DNA of 64,000 nt from Phoenix dactylifera (GCF_009389715.1 NC_052400.1:20553674-20617673), one strand, 5' to 3'; shown: positions 25,783-39,176, counted from the stretch's first letter. Numbers and translations: made by a program. Notes: a model not told the origin generated them from the sequence alone.

Positions 25783-27280
25783 AATAATATTATATAAGTA
25801 TTAGAAATGATTGCAGACTGTAAAACTTTAAAAAAAAGGATCAACTCAATGAAACAAAATTCCCGTCAAAAATAGAGGGGAATGTGTAAGGCTCATTTTC
25901 CGCCAAGAATGATAAGGCGTTATGGTGTTAGACCGTTGGAGCCATGCGTTGATGAAGGCCGAGATGAGGAGCAAACTTATCCGTATAGGAAACCAAAGAT
26001 TTTGTGTGGTGTGCAAAGCCATGAGAAGAGTCAAGAGCTCTCGGGAGGTGATCTACTTGAGATTGAGCGTGGACTTCCACATCTGCAGTCTTCCAAGGTA
26101 AAACTAGGGAACAACACCCACAGCTACAAGTCAAGAGGGTCCTCATGTTGACGGCTCAAAACCTGCCACGTTAAGCCCAAATAGGGGCCATTTTCTTGGC
26201 CTATAAAAACAATACAAGCTCAACGGATGCATGTACGCATTAACTTCTTCCTTTCTTAGACATTACTCTTCAATTCAATAGAAATAATGAGACAACTTAA
26301 TAAAAAAAATGTTATCTTTTATTAAAATGAAAAGAAAATATCAAAATAAAATAGGAACAGAAGTCGCAGAGTGTCATCGAGGTGCTCGGCCGTGTAGAAA
26401 AAAAATGCTCTTTATTGTTTTCAAATTAAAAATGCCACAAATGCAATAAGTTCTCTATTTTCAATATTAAAAAAAAATGAGAAAATACAAAATTTCTTTT
26501 ATTTCATACAGTACCCAACGAGGGAGGTGGTCTGTGCTATAAAAACTCAAACTACTCACACTCCAAGGCATTATAAAACTGGTCCAAAGAGCTCTCGAGA
26601 TTTCTTTTCTTGTATTACTTAGAAAACATAAATTGATTTAATTTAATAATAAAAAAAAGAGATGACATGAGCATGCCAGTTGTGAGTTCAATCAATGACC
26701 CAATCATTCTTAGTGTAAACGTAAAAAACTGGGGCCTTGCTTTTACCACGACTCCCAATCCATTCCTAATGAGAAGTATATGAAGATCCCATCATTCTCC
26801 TGTTTATCCCACTTTTCTCCTTTTAAGACAAAAGCTCTTTTCATTAATCTAATAGCCGCCTAAAAGCTCGTACATGTACGCAGATGCCAAAACCAACAAA
26901 CCCAAGCCGCAAAGGAGAGCTGTCGACCACAGAGAATGGATTTTGTGTGACCTCTGCATCACCTATCTGTGTGTCAACACTGCATGATGGCACGTGCAAG
27001 CCCGCCAGTAACACTGTACGAGTGACTTGCAGTATTTCTCCCAAGTGGTACTGTGCCCGGCAATAGTAACAGCTGATATAAGATATTTATGATGGTAGGA
27101 AAGAGAACAAGTGTTGTACAGTGTCAGCCAGAGATTATATTATAGAGAGGGGGAGGTGAAGGAATTTCTAGATATGCGTAGGAACAAAGGAAAGAAAAGT
27201 GCGACGTCAGAGTCGGTAGAGGGTGTAATGTGAGCATTGAATGGTGGAGGGCTGCATATTTGCTTTCCTCCCTCATCAGC
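25783..27280. other. Spacer and upstream region of the IDD pseudogene
   Basis: No gene was recognised. Short frames at 25882-26151 and 26884-27066 have no known motif. Confidence 0.4.
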
Positions 27281-27286
27281 ATAGAC

Positions 27287-27307
27287 CTCTCTCTCTCTCT
27301 CTCTCTC
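27287..27307. repeat. (CT)n tract, probable leader element of the IDD locus
   Basis: CT runs are common in plant 5' leaders near transcription starts. This one lies 680 bp before the IDD start codon. A donor-like GGGTAAAAT follows at about 27314, so a leader intron ending just before 27988 is plausible. Confidence 0.6.
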
Positions 27308-27987
27308 CTCTCTGGGTAAAATTCTTCTCAATTCCTTTCCTTTCTCTATCTATCTTGTTTTGCTCTCTTTTTTTCATCTTATTTGGAATTGTTTGGGTAG
27401 GTAGTAATTATGTCCTCCTAGCCGGTCTTCTGGTTGTAATCTCAGGGTTCTGTCTTCGGGTAAAATTTTGTTTGATTTGTTCATTTGCTCGCACTTTGGT
27501 GCAAGTTTCATGTGGTCTTCGCTTAAGGTGGAAAAGCATATGGAGTTTTTTGCGTCATGGAATGAGGTCTTCATTTCTTTTCCTCTATTTTCAGAGCTGA
27601 AATGTTTTGGTGCAGTTCCGTTTGCTAGCGTCTTAAAGTCTTCTTCTTCCCCCTCTTTGTTTTGATATTTGTTGCTGGAATTGTGGTTTGAAGATCTCCT
27701 TTTAAAAATCTGATGGAAATAATATCATCATCCTAGAGTTCTCCCTTCTTTACCTTGATAAATTATATGTGATTTTATGTGGAACATGGGATATCCCTCA
27801 GGGATGCATGTCAGATCGGTAAATGATGATGCTCCTTTTTGCAACTTTGGAATCCACAGGGTTTCCTTTTATCAGATGAGGGGAAACAAATAGATCTGCC
27901 TTAGAGTACTTGAGCTATTCATCAACCCTAGCCTATAATCTTTCCCTTTCCTAATTATTTAAGGATTCTCCACTCAACAGTAGACAG

Positions 27988-30066
27988 ATGATGAAAGGGC
28001 TCATAATTCAGCAGCACCAGCTGGTGGAGGAGAACATGTCCAATCTAACTTCAGCCTCTGGGGAAGCCAGTGTCTCTTCCAACCAGCAGTCCTCCTTTGC
28101 CTCCCCAAACCCAGCTCCAGTGAAGAAGAAGAGGAACCTCCCAGGAAACCCAGTCTTACAGTTAGCCTATATTCCATTATCTCAAATTAATGTTATCTGT
28201 CATGTTTTTGTTTTAATCCAATCATTAAATCTATGCTGGACTTTTTCATTTTCTTGGTTTTTTTTTTTTTTTCTTTTCTGGGAGTTGGATATCAGACCCA
28301 GATGCTGAGGTGATAGCACTGTCCCCAAGACCCTGATGGCTACCAACAGGTTTGTGTGTGAGATCTGCAACAAAGGGTTTCAGAGGGATCAGAACCTGCA
28401 GCTCCACGGGGTCATAACCTTCCATGGAAGCTGAAGCAGAGAAGCAGCAAGGAGGTGAAGAAGAAGGTGTACATCTGCCCAGAGGTGACATGTGTGCACC
28501 ATGATCCCTCTAGGGCTCTTGGGGACCTTACTGGGATCAAGAAACACTTCAGCAGGAAACACGGGGAGAAGAAGTGGAAGTGTGACAAGTGCTCCAAGAA
28601 GTATGCTGTTCAATCTGATTGAAGGCCCACGCCAAGATCTGTGGCACAAGGAATACAGATGCGACTGTGGTACCCTTTCTCAAGGTAGCAAAAGAACTAA
28701 ACTAATTACCCAACTAGTTACATTTGACAATAGTAATTCTCTAGATATGAAACAAAAAGGTGGCACTGGAAAAGGAGTACTTGAAATTAAACTTCATTGG
28801 AAGAATCACTGCATTAAACCATCAAGCATTAAAGTTAGGTCCAAAAGTGCCAGCTAGCAGGCTACCTGTGGTAGTCATTGCCACTTCTCTTGGGTTTGGT
28901 CATGAGGATAGCACGAAAATGGAAAGATTTCAGCAAAATGTCCCCATGGATTCAGCAACCCAGAGACAGAAGGCATAATATTTTTTCACTTCGATCTGTT
29001 TTCATTTCACTCCTTCTTTCCACACCTTGGTTTCTCTTTGGAGTTGCGTGAGCTTTTTTAAATGATGGCTGCCCTTGTGATGCCTGTTCTTTGTTTTTTC
29101 TCGTTGGTATATTTCTCTTGATTGCAGGAGGGATAGCTTTATCACCACAGCCTTCTGTGATGCATTGGCAGAAGAGAGTGCAAGGGTCATGACAGCAAAC
29201 CCTCTGGCTGACAACCACCCGCTGCTATTCTCTCAGCCCGCATCATCCCATGCCCCCTCTCCACTTCCACACAATGCCCTCCAAGCCCAGTTCACTCACC
29301 TGAGAGAGAACCACAGCAGCCAACACTAACATCATAGGCAGTAATGAGAGAACAATTCTCTAGGCACTCTGAGATCAATTCCCACCATGGTTGGCTAGCC
29401 AGGCCCCGCTTCTCTAACCAATTTGACCTCCCTTCCTCTATCCACTCCACAAGACTAGAACAGCAGTACTCGCATGAAAACCCAGCTCCCCTCCTCCACC
29501 TTTTCCCCCTCATTACCAAGGGCCTCGGACTGCCGCCTCTTCTCACATGTCAGCCACAGCATTGCTACAAAAGGCAGCCCAGATGGGTGCAACCATGAGC
29601 AGACCTCCACATCATGGTCAGATGGTAACTCACACTACCAACGCTACTGTTGCCAATACTACTGGTACTGGCTTTGGTCTTGGCTTAACCTCCCACCAAG
29701 AGATGGCTGGAGGCGTGGTGGTGGTTTCGGGCATGGGTCGGCACCTCCCCTTCTCCAAGACATGATGATGAATTCCCTCCCCTCACCTGCTGGCTTTGGT
29801 GGGCCTTTTGAGGAGCCCTTTGGGGTAATGCTGGGAGCCAAGAGGGAGGAGAACACTACAATGGAAAGCATTGCAAGAAGGCATGGAAGGAATGAGGAAG
29901 GAAGAAGTGCTGGCGCTGGTGGCGGAAATGATGGGTTGACTAGAGACTTTTTGGGTCTGAGAGCCTTTTCCCACAGGGATATCCTCATATGGCTGGGTTC
30001 GACCCTTGCATGAGTTCCTCCTCCTACGAGCAGTCTCAACAAAATAAGAAACCATGGCATGGTTAG
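27988..30066 (+). pseudogene. IDD: INDETERMINATE DOMAIN (IDD) C2H2 transcription factor, frameshifted
   Basis: IDD proteins are plant nuclear transcription factors that bind DNA through two C2H2 and two C2HC fingers and work with GRAS proteins. Exon 1 (27988-28153) encodes an MMKGLIIQQ start and the nuclear signal KKKRNLPGNP. Exon 2 (28296-28684) starts DPDAEVIALSPKTLMATNRF and has FVCEICNKGFQRDQNLQLH. Exon 3 (29128-30066) ends in LTRDFLGLRAFSHRDIL and a final PWHG-stop. Inferred damage: the exon 1 donor reads CAGTCTT where CAGGT is expected; exon 2 has a 4-nt loss after LQLH and single losses at SDW-KAH, GTR-EYR and GTL-FSR; exon 3 lacks 3 nt in the last finger, removing its His, and changes frame at least three more times. 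Splice acceptors and gene order survive, so it is not a processed copy. Most losses sit in short homopolymers, so sequencing error is a real alternative. Confidence 0.88.
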
Positions 30067-30900
30067 CTACTCCACGGAAACTGATCATGGATGGGCTCCA
30101 ATTTCAGAATCTCGAGGAAAAGACCCCATAGTAACTATTCTTTACCTATTTCTTATCTTTTCCTTTCTGCCAAGGAGGAATTAAAGCTTGTCCCACATCT
30201 CTATTTCTCCTCTAGGATTCACTATAAGTGAGGTTGATATGGCATTCCAGATTTATTGTTGGATGAATGTTCTTATATTTGTTCTTGTAATAATCCTTCT
30301 CATGTGCTCCTACATTGAAGGTAGATCCTCCTTGTAATCAGTATAGAATAATCAAAGTTTTAATTCGAACTGAAATAGAGTTGACTATAATGTTGTCCGG
30401 AAATATTAGACCTTACTGTTTGCTCTTAGAATTAGTTGTCGATAAAAATTATAGTCAGTAGGGTAACATCTTCTTTTTTTTTGCTTCTTTTATGGTGGGT
30501 ATCCATAGATTACGCTCTTCAATTTTTTAATTTTGCTGTGAAAAGGTTAAAAGACGGGAACCACACCACACCCACAAAAACTGTATCGGGTACGGTGTCC
30601 CATTAGTTTTATGAGAGTTTCAAATCTCCTTAAGTTGCATATCATCAATAAATAAAAAAACTGAAATTGTAGATATATATGGAGTAGGTCTTTTTTTTGT
30701 GAGGAAAAAGAATGGGTCAATTATTGTACTATCAAAGTTACATTTTCTTGTATTTAATTACTTATTGTGCTCGTTCTTGTTCTTTAAGTTTTGTCTCCTA
30801 TCATTTGAGAAAAGCAAAGAAATTGAAAGGCCTGCAATGTAACCTGAAGAGAGGGCATTTAATTGGATCACCAGGATATGCTTTTGATATGATCATGGAA
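30067..30900. other. Spacer downstream of the IDD locus
   Basis: It probably starts with the former 3' UTR. Nothing else was recognised. Confidence 0.45.
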
Positions 30901-30913
30901 AAAAGTGTTTCAG

Positions 30914-31096
30914 GATGAAAAGAAGTCAATGATTAGAGAGGTGATTGTGGATGCCCTTCTTTCTCCATGTAGTCATGTCTCCAAGTCTTGTGACATACTG
31001 AGCATGTGTAAGAATGATGAGCTGCGCCAGTACCATATATCTCTAGACATGGTTCAATCACATGCTTGGCAGTTCAGTATGTTGTCAGATCGGCAG
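30914..31096 (+). other. Orphan exon-like open segment with splice sites
   Basis: This segment is preceded by TTTCAG and followed by GTAAGA, both good plant splice signals. It is open over its full 183 nt, exactly 61 codons in phase 0-0. The translation begins DEKKSMIREVIVDALLSPCS and ends FSMLSDRQ. I do not recognise the family. No partner exon was found on either side, so it may be an exon left from a lost gene or captured by a transposon, or a chance frame. No function is proposed. Confidence 0.3.
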
Positions 31097-31699
31097 GTAA
31101 GAACCAACTCCTAATCCAGCATAAAAAATCAAATATTTAGAAGAAAAAACATCATAACTTTATTTATAAATTTTTAGGTAGCTCTTACGTACAATTTGAA
31201 CCGCATGGAGTTGTTAATTATCTTTTCAGAATGTAGTTAGAGTTCGTGCTAATTTTTCAGGAAAAAAAGGAATGTAGTTAGTTATAAGAATCTGGCCAGT
31301 CTTTCCTTTGAACTGCAGCAACTGAGGCTTGCTTAGGCTACCTAAAGTGTGCTTTCCGAAAAGTAGATAGTTTCAGGATAAGTGGAACTACGTTTGGGAT
31401 TTTGCTGGTGTCGCTGCTCTTGGCAACATCAATTGTATTCACATTAATCATAGATGACTTCTATCGTTTTTTTAAGCTATATAAGACAGCCTTAGCTTGC
31501 CACGTACGTGCACCAAGAAAGAAAGCTGGAAGCCAAGGAAATGCAGCTATGCCCCTTCCATGCTGCTCTGTGAGGTGGTCAAATCTGGAAGGAGACCCTC
31601 AAAGTACGGGCAAACCTACACTCGCTCATGCGCTAGCATGAGAACTGACCCACTTCATGTAAGAAACTAGTGCGTTAATTGATAAACAAATGTCATCCA

Positions 31700-31735
31700 G
31701 AGAGTTGAGAGAAGAGAGAGAGAGAGAGGGAGAGG
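31700..31735. repeat. (GA)n-rich tract
   Basis: An imperfect GA microsatellite. A complementary CT tract lies about 400 bp downstream. Confidence 0.8.
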
Positions 31736-32134
31736 AGTAAGTTGGTCACAAATTACTGTTTTATATGGTAGTGAAGGGTGCAAGAGAAATTAATTAGCAA
31801 GCCTCTGAGCTTGTGGACTTGATCCTTCTGTGCTGCCTTTGTTTTATATTGTCAACGGCCCGGTGATAAAGACAAGAGCGCTTTATCGTCGAGACAGTAA
31901 GCAGACACACATGCAGACAATGTAGATGGAAAGAGAGGGGAGGTGAGAGAGGAGAAGAGCACAAAAGCCTTTCAAGTATGGGTAAGAGATGGGAGAATCT
32001 TTCACACTCTCAGGCACTGTTCTGCCCATTTTTAGCTTTGACACGCCTGTGCGTGGGTCGCGGTGGTGGCGTAGTTGATGCCGAGGCAGCAGCAATCACG
32101 AGGTTTAGCGCAGGACTGCACGCCCTCATCCCGT

Positions 32135-32157
32135 CTCCTCTCTCTCTCTCTCTCTCC
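32135..32157. repeat. (CT)n tract
   Basis: A CT microsatellite in spacer. Together with the GA tract at 31.7 kb it could pair in a transcript, but the pairing would be simple-sequence only. Confidence 0.8.
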
Positions 32158-33029
32158 CCACACACACTCCTCTCGGACTCTACTTTTGTCTCTTAACCGT
32201 GGGTATCTGAAAGGAGAGCCAAAAAGAGAGAGAGAAGGCATTGAGGTGTAGGCTGTGGAGGTCCAAGTAGCCGTTGACATAAGAGGATGGTTTGCAAAAG
32301 AAACGCTCGCTAATAGTAAGATTGAACCTATGAATTTTTACAGTAGCACAGGCCATGGACTGTATTTATACTACATGTAGCTTCCTGCAATAGGACGTGT
32401 TAGGTTTGAGATCACCTTCTGGTCAACGTAGGCAGCCTAGTTAACTAGAAATATAATTTCTGATTTGTAAGTTGATAATTAGATTGTCTTTTTTTTATAA
32501 AGAAAAAAAAAGTTCGACAGCTAGAGAACCTAGATTACCTATGGTTGACCATTCTCAACTTCTTTGTTAGTCAAAATAAAGCTGCCTGTTAGTTTTATAT
32601 CTTAAAGTAAACAAAACATTCAAGCGGAGGCCTCCCTCCCCTGATTCTGGACCGATATTTCTATTCTTGCTGCCATTCGCTTATAACTGATAAAAATCAA
32701 GAGAAGAAGAAATCACTCAACAATGATGGGATTATGAAATAGGGGTATATCATAAGCTTCAGCTTAATTATTTACATGGTGAGGACAAAGAAATGATCCA
32801 AGAGAATCATTAACCTCGCTGTAGATCACTTTGGTTTGGGTTCTAGAGCATGAATCATTACAACCAGCACCCCAATCTCACCAACCCCAACTTCCATGGA
32901 CCAGAACTTTCCCATCTAGTGTCTATTTTTGGCATTCCAAATACCAAAATGATCAAGCTCTCAACGAGTGCTATGAGGGTGCATCGATCCCCTAAAAGAT
33001 TATGTGCATACAACGCCCGGGATATAACG

Positions 33030-33450
33030 TGATGTTTGGGCCTTAAAATGGACCTAAAAAAGTGAAAGTTTTTTTTTTTATAAAAATTGTGATGCGAGCA
33101 TAACTTCAGTCTCAGAAGAATTGGATGACGCGCAGCTGGAGATAAACCTAATATAGGAGTCGAGATCTCGTGCAAGAGATTTTGGCTTTTCATGATTACT
33201 CCTCTACTAATTAAAACGATTATAGAAAAGTTGCAGGTCCACTTTTAATTAGATAGGAAATTTGAGCGCGATTTTAAGTCTTGGACCGAATAGAATTATA
33301 AATAGAGAGATTGTAATCATTCTATTATTTAATTAATAAAAATAATAAAATGTACGATCCTACTTTAATAGTTTTCCTGTTTTCTGCTATCCTATTCTAA
33401 GATTTATAGTCGAGAAGGTTATGGAAAACTTTCTTCTCCCCGATCAAATA
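33030..33450 (+). mobile_element. LTR-like stretch (TATA box plus poly-A signal)
   Basis: The stretch shows the order typical of a plant LTR: an AT-rich lead-in, TATAAATAGAGAGATTGTAA near 33298, then AATAAAATG near 33344. TGATGTTTGGGCC at about 33031 could be the 5' TG end. No matching 3' end, second LTR or target-site duplication was placed, so a solo LTR is only a suggestion. Confidence 0.3.
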
Positions 33451-36400
33451 AGAAAGGTATATCTTTAAATTTGTCTTAGCATTAAAATGTTTCGAACTTT
33501 TACTCTAATATAAGTCAAACTAGCTTAAAGGCTAGTTGACGGTAGCATAAATTGATTTAACAACAGTGTCAGCTTGGTCATAGCCTATATTATTTGTATC
33601 TGGAATACTTTGACACACTATCTTGAACCTTATATGTGCTAGAAAGCTAATATATTAACAAAGTGATTCTCGTTGCATAATTAATGTGATAAAGTTAAAT
33701 TTTGAGTATGCTTACCAAAAAGTTAATATTATTTATCCTTTGACACATGCTACTTGAACTCTTAATTAAAACTAGGCACATTCTCATTTTGTCATAAAGT
33801 TGTATCTTTTGTGATAATTACTCATAGAGAAGTATATTTTTTTTTTAAAAAAAAAAAAGGAAAGAAAGAGAAGAATGTCAGTATATATGTGAATTAAAAA
33901 AAGATATTCAACAAGAAAGAGGTCCATGCATTGTTCTCATGCATGCATTTGTACATGCTTGGTACTTGTCCTAACAATGCACAATTGTCTATCTGACGAC
34001 TTCTTTTCTCCCTAAAAGAACATATGTAGTGTAAAAATGAATTTTACATGTCAAGATAAGAACCATTGGAAAGCAGCATCTTTATGTGCATTGCTCTTAG
34101 CGCACTCTATATCTTTCACCTCATGTGGGGCATCTCTATAGTGTGAGATCTATAAAGCACCACGACATTTGGTCTCCACTTTTAGGTCATGCTAGACGAT
34201 ATGTACTAATATTAAACGAAGGAAATGAACAAATTAGAGGGTGAAATTATGCATGTCAGTTTAATAAGTTGATTGCAATTTGACAAATCAATAAATATGA
34301 TGTATTCATATGTTGCACATTTCATAGTCATAAAAAATGTGTACGATGCATTCACATGTCTCGGTTTGGTTACAATATACCTTTTAATTTATAGATTGCC
34401 TGCCGGAAGTCAGAAGTTATACATGACTTGTGATCCAAAAAAAAAAAAATATTTCCTACCATGACAAATTTGCTTTATTGTGATTAAAGGTAACGGAGGC
34501 ATTGATTGATCAGTGTTTCAAGATAACTCTCCAAGTTCCATTTCCTAATTAATTAGCCATAGAGATTTCTTTGTTATTGAGGGGAGATGTAGGTTAGATG
34601 TGCGAACATATGTCGATGATACAAGATCGTTGTGGTGCGACATCTTGAAGCCATGCTATATAGAAGAGAATTTTGTGATGTCATCTTATGAAAAGCCAAA
34701 CAGTATAAAATCAGGGCAGAAAAATAAGGAGCAAGTGGCGCAAATTAAGTATACAAGGGTTGGAAAGTAGTACGCATAAACGAGCCAAAGCCTTCGAGGA
34801 GAAGTAATTAATAATTTAAAAAGTGCATGTGTTATGACCATATTGCAATGTGTTGGACACTCAAGGATATCAGATTCCTCCAGGTTTCGAAACATGGACA
34901 TGTCTGTGACTCTGCAGTCGTCGTTAAAGATGAATTGTTGTCAAAGGAACTTACACTTAACACAAGGTCTTAGAGTTCTGCACCTCAACAAGCATCACAA
35001 AACTTAGGATTGACCTAAACTTGGACAGGTGCAAACCAAAACTGAGTCAGGCAAGTGTAAGCCGAATTAGGCTGTTGCGTATTTTAGGTGGTCCAGCCGA
35101 TCCAATTAGGTTTGACAGGGAGGGCATTTGGTTGGGACTGTGAGGGCACGGGTGGGCAAAAGGCTGGGACTGAAAACAAAAGGCTCGGCAGTCTGGCCCT
35201 CGAGACACGAGGCAATGGGAATAAAGGAAAATTAACCCCAGCAAGCGTACGGAAGCACACCAACGATCTTTTCTTTGCCTCCTTTCTTCTGCCAAGAATG
35301 TTGCGACACGTGAAGCTCTGGAACCCAGCTGCCACTGCTCTCTGTATCGCCCAAGAGACGCATTTTTAGCTTTCAGAGCCGAATTATTTCAACCACTGTG
35401 TCCACCCTTTCAACTCACCAGCAAATGTGACCACTGTTTTTTGATTGAGTTATTCACCCAAATATATGTATATATATACTAAGGCCTAAGGGTTGGCATG
35501 TGTATTGGACATGAGATGCACTATAAACGGACATAGTCATTCAGTTTAGTTTCTTTTCTTTTTTACTTATATATATTTTCTACGGTAAGAGGCACCCTTC
35601 TTTAATCTCTCCTGAAAGTAAGGAAATAAGTATTGTAGATTCTAATTTGAAATGAAATGCAAGACCTCGCACATGGTTGGCATTGCAAAGTTTGGATCTC
35701 ATAATAGAATTAAAAAGCCAAATAGGTGACAAACTAGCCTTGTTATAGTTCTAAGGTTTGGACTTGAATTCAATGAGCTTGCCTATACAGTTCGGACTGT
35801 GGATAGAGTTGAACATGGATCGGGCCACAGGTCTAAACTACATTCATTTTTAGTTGGGTTTCAGGTTGAGGCCTATTTAAAATTTGACATTTTCTATGCC
35901 CAAGTCTAGCCTATGATCCGCTCTAGTTGTGGACTAGCCTAAAATTCTTTTTCTTAAAATATTGCCCATACTGTTTTTTTTTTTTTTTTTTTTTTGCAAA
36001 AGGTAAATTTCTTCTTAAATTCCATACAGTTATTTTGTAGCCAATTATTGCTGATTATTTTGTCCCCAGACCATTCAACCTCAAGTCAAACATGGATGGG
36101 GCAAATAAATGATAGAGAAGGGCCGAGAAAAAAAATTCCTAAGTGGACCTATTCATCTGAAGTGTGATTAGTGGTCCAACCACAGCCTTTTCACAGAGTA
36201 GATTGGTAATTTTCTTGGAAGAAGGTTGTGTGACCTGTAATCAATCTTAGCTCATCTGGTTGGCATGTATTTCCAGTTGGAAGAGGTGCAGTTTTCATAT
36301 ATACTTTGATGGTGCCATCTCTAAGATATTTTCTATGCGTGTATATGGGAGATAGAGTGCATTTGACCTGGAGAACAAACTCTCTAAATAAGAACTAGCG

Positions 36401-36555
36401 GCCATATATCTACACCAAATCAACACCAAAACACTGATACACAAGCAAGCTAATAGAATTCGGAGTGTGGCCTATTTTTTTTTCGTTTTATTGACCCTTT
36501 GGTGTTGTCCAACGATGCATGTAGTGCACACCTACACTTATGTGAGTGTGTGTTT
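33451..36555. other. AT-rich spacer
   Basis: No gene was recognised. The GC-richer patch at 35080-35370 is open on both strands but has no domain. A 22-T run lies near 35975-35996. Confidence 0.45.
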
Positions 36556-36559
36556 GTTG

Positions 36560-36624
36560 TATACATACATACATACATATACATATACATACATACATAT
36601 ATAAATATATATATGTGTGTGTGC
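36560..36624. repeat. (CATA)n / (AT)n / (GT)n compound microsatellite
   Basis: A run of CATACATA units passes into TATATA and then GTGTGT. Compound simple-sequence repeat. Confidence 0.9.
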
Positions 36625-37009
36625 TTATACGAATGAATACCATGCGGGCAAGTAAACACTAGAAAATACATATTTATGTTTTTAAGCTATACTGTGTTCC
36701 ATTTCCCGGCCCGTCACTGCTGTGGGGCAAATGCCAGATTCATGCGGTCCCTCGGATGGAATAATCCAGATATATATGTAATTGACATCAAGTGGACTCC
36801 ACTTCATATATATCGAATCATCCAATTTGATGTTGTCCCACAATCAAGACATTCTAAATCATGCAGTTGGTCATGAGAGCACATTAGCATAAAAAGCCAG
36901 AAGCACACTATAATATTAAACTAAGCATCATACGGACTTAAAGCAATAGTTGTTTCTTAATTTTTCAGATGGCTGCAAAAAGAGATGGAAATTTCCGAAA
37001 TGCTAGATA

Positions 37010-38750
37010 TTTTCTTTTTTTGGTAAACCACAATCATTAAATCAATGTAGAATAAATACATCCACGAGCATCTGAAAATAAAATATCTAGCAATTCAAAG
37101 GAAATACCTCTTATGGTCGTCCATAGAATGGATCTCATATGATCTCAAACTGCTTCTCTCTATATATAAAAATCTCTCCAAAATAATATGAGCTAGATAT
37201 TTTTCAGTTTAGGCGTGAAAAATGCGCATCTCCTCGTCTCGGAGGAGAACGAGGCCTTGGATTCCCTGGGTTTTGCGCTCGCCCTGTTTCACCTCCTCCC
37301 AAAAAACACCATACACCAGTTATGCTCCTATTCACGTGTGTTTGTGCTCCCTTTTTTTCTCCTCCCGTGACATGCTATGGATGAAAAATCAAAGGTACAT
37401 CCAATATCATGCGAAGTTAAAATTAAGTTTTTGATATGGACTCATCATGGTAGGTTTCCAATCACTGTAACGACGCCCCCCCCGTTTCTCTCTCTTCCAT
37501 ACTAACCAGTAGGAAGCCAAAGTTGGAAGGAAGGCGTGACCAAAGGCTGAGGTGGGGTTTGGCAAGAGGGGCTGGCCTGGCGAGCTGATTGAGTTCATGA
37601 GTTGGGTCCATCAACATGACATGTGGTGCCGTTTCTCCTGCTTTCTCCGTATTCACCCATCATCGCGTGAGCAGCCTTATACTTTTTCTCTGGGTTACGA
37701 GGGAGCATGGCGGAGATGGCCTCGAGGCATGTGTACGGGATGGCAGTCAAGAAGCTCAACCCGCCCGACCCACCACCCTTTCCCTTGTACCCGCATTCCC
37801 ATGCGCAAATCCGACCCTCCCCCAGCCAGCTGGATTGGTTCCTCTTATTTGGCCCTAGGGCATGCATCATTCTTCTTCAAATAACAAAAAAAAAAAATCC
37901 AAAACATCAAACTTTTGATCAGCCCTCCGTACCGTAGGAACTATTAGTTGGACCAAATTTATCGGCCTCATAATAAACCAATCCAATCATAAAAAAGCAC
38001 AGACAAATATGGAGAATTTTTTTTATAAAAAAAAGCAGTCATGCGTGTTGCTCCATAGTTAAATTGGTCCTCCATTGAGCTAGTAGACATAATCCAATAT
38101 TCATTATACTTAAAAGAAGAAAAAGTTATGGACCATTTGACAGTAGATTTGTCTATCTAGAATTATATGTTGTTAATTCACAGTGGACTTCATAGGATAT
38201 TGCAACATTGGCGCGGGTGCATGCAAACAACCGGTCATTTCATTTATCTTTTTGTCTTGGTTTGTAATAAGCGGGTCGCGTACTGCTGCTTAACGAGAAG
38301 AGTTTTTAGATTTGATTCTTAGATGATGCATCTTTGGAAAAAATCTGAATGATGGAAGATCGTGCAATTATCACATGGCACATTAAGTACTACACAAGCT
38401 ATGTGAGGATGCATGGCATTTTTTTCAAAATAAGCATTACTCAACACAAAGACCTCTATGTGTTTGTTCTGATTTTCTTCAAATTTCCATTGTATACCTG
38501 TTTTATCTCCAATGAAGCCTGTGGTCGTCTTTCTGACCATTTTGGTCAAGAAAAGAAAAACACTAATTAAATACATTTGATCAAAATGTTAAATGAACAC
38601 ATCTTATTTTGTATGTACACAGTACGCTAATCATGGCTTAAGGCTAAATAACCCTAGCCAGCTAAGTTGAAACTTAGACCAGCCCAAGTTCACCAAGCTA
38701 ATCTTCCAATAATAGTACCTAAGAACACGGTAGAACTGTCTTGGACCGAG
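37010..38750. other. Spacer with a short coding-like relic
   Basis: At 37222-37330 one plus frame reads LLVSEENEALDSLGFALALF, which has a natural amino-acid mix but no family I recognise. GC-rich DNA at 37460-37860 is open in several frames, which shows composition rather than coding. Confidence 0.25.
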
Positions 38751-38754
38751 TGCA

Positions 38755-38840
38755 GTACAGAGTGGCCTTGAGCTGAGTGGTCAGGTATCGGCGCTGAGCT
38801 TGCTATGTCCCAAGTTCCAACTCTCCCGGCGCCCCGTTTA
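38755..38840 (+). mobile_element. Possible tRNA-derived SINE head
   Basis: GTGGCCTTGAGCTGAGTGG resembles a Pol III A box region, and AAGTTCCAACTCTCCCGGCG about 45 bp later resembles a B box region (GGTTCGANNCC) with two changes. The spacing fits a tRNA-like head. No tail or target-site duplication was identified. Confidence 0.35.
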
Positions 38841-39176
38841 CAAGTGACTTCTCTGGGCATCTACAGTATGGCTCTGCTCTTATTTGAATTCGCACAACTG
38901 TTCACTGGAGGCAAACAGCTTCTCCTTTCCTGCATCAACTATAGGAATAGTAGATGTAATGGTCCATGGAGAACCCCTGCGTAGCGTCTCAATGATATGA
39001 GCATGTGGAATGTTGTCCCAGTTGATTTGAATACATTATTGTAGCATCGATATAAATAAGCTGGTAGATGGGACGTCAAATTCGAATTAGAAAGGTGGAA
39101 GGCAAACAGCAATGATCCATGACAATTGTTTTAACCTTTCGGGAGAGGTTATGAAGAGGTTATGAGACAACGGGGA

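Noticed and set aside
35084-35369. Overlapping frames on both strands, about 80-93 codons
   Set aside because: They are open on both strands in a GC-rich patch with no domain, splice structure or repeat support.
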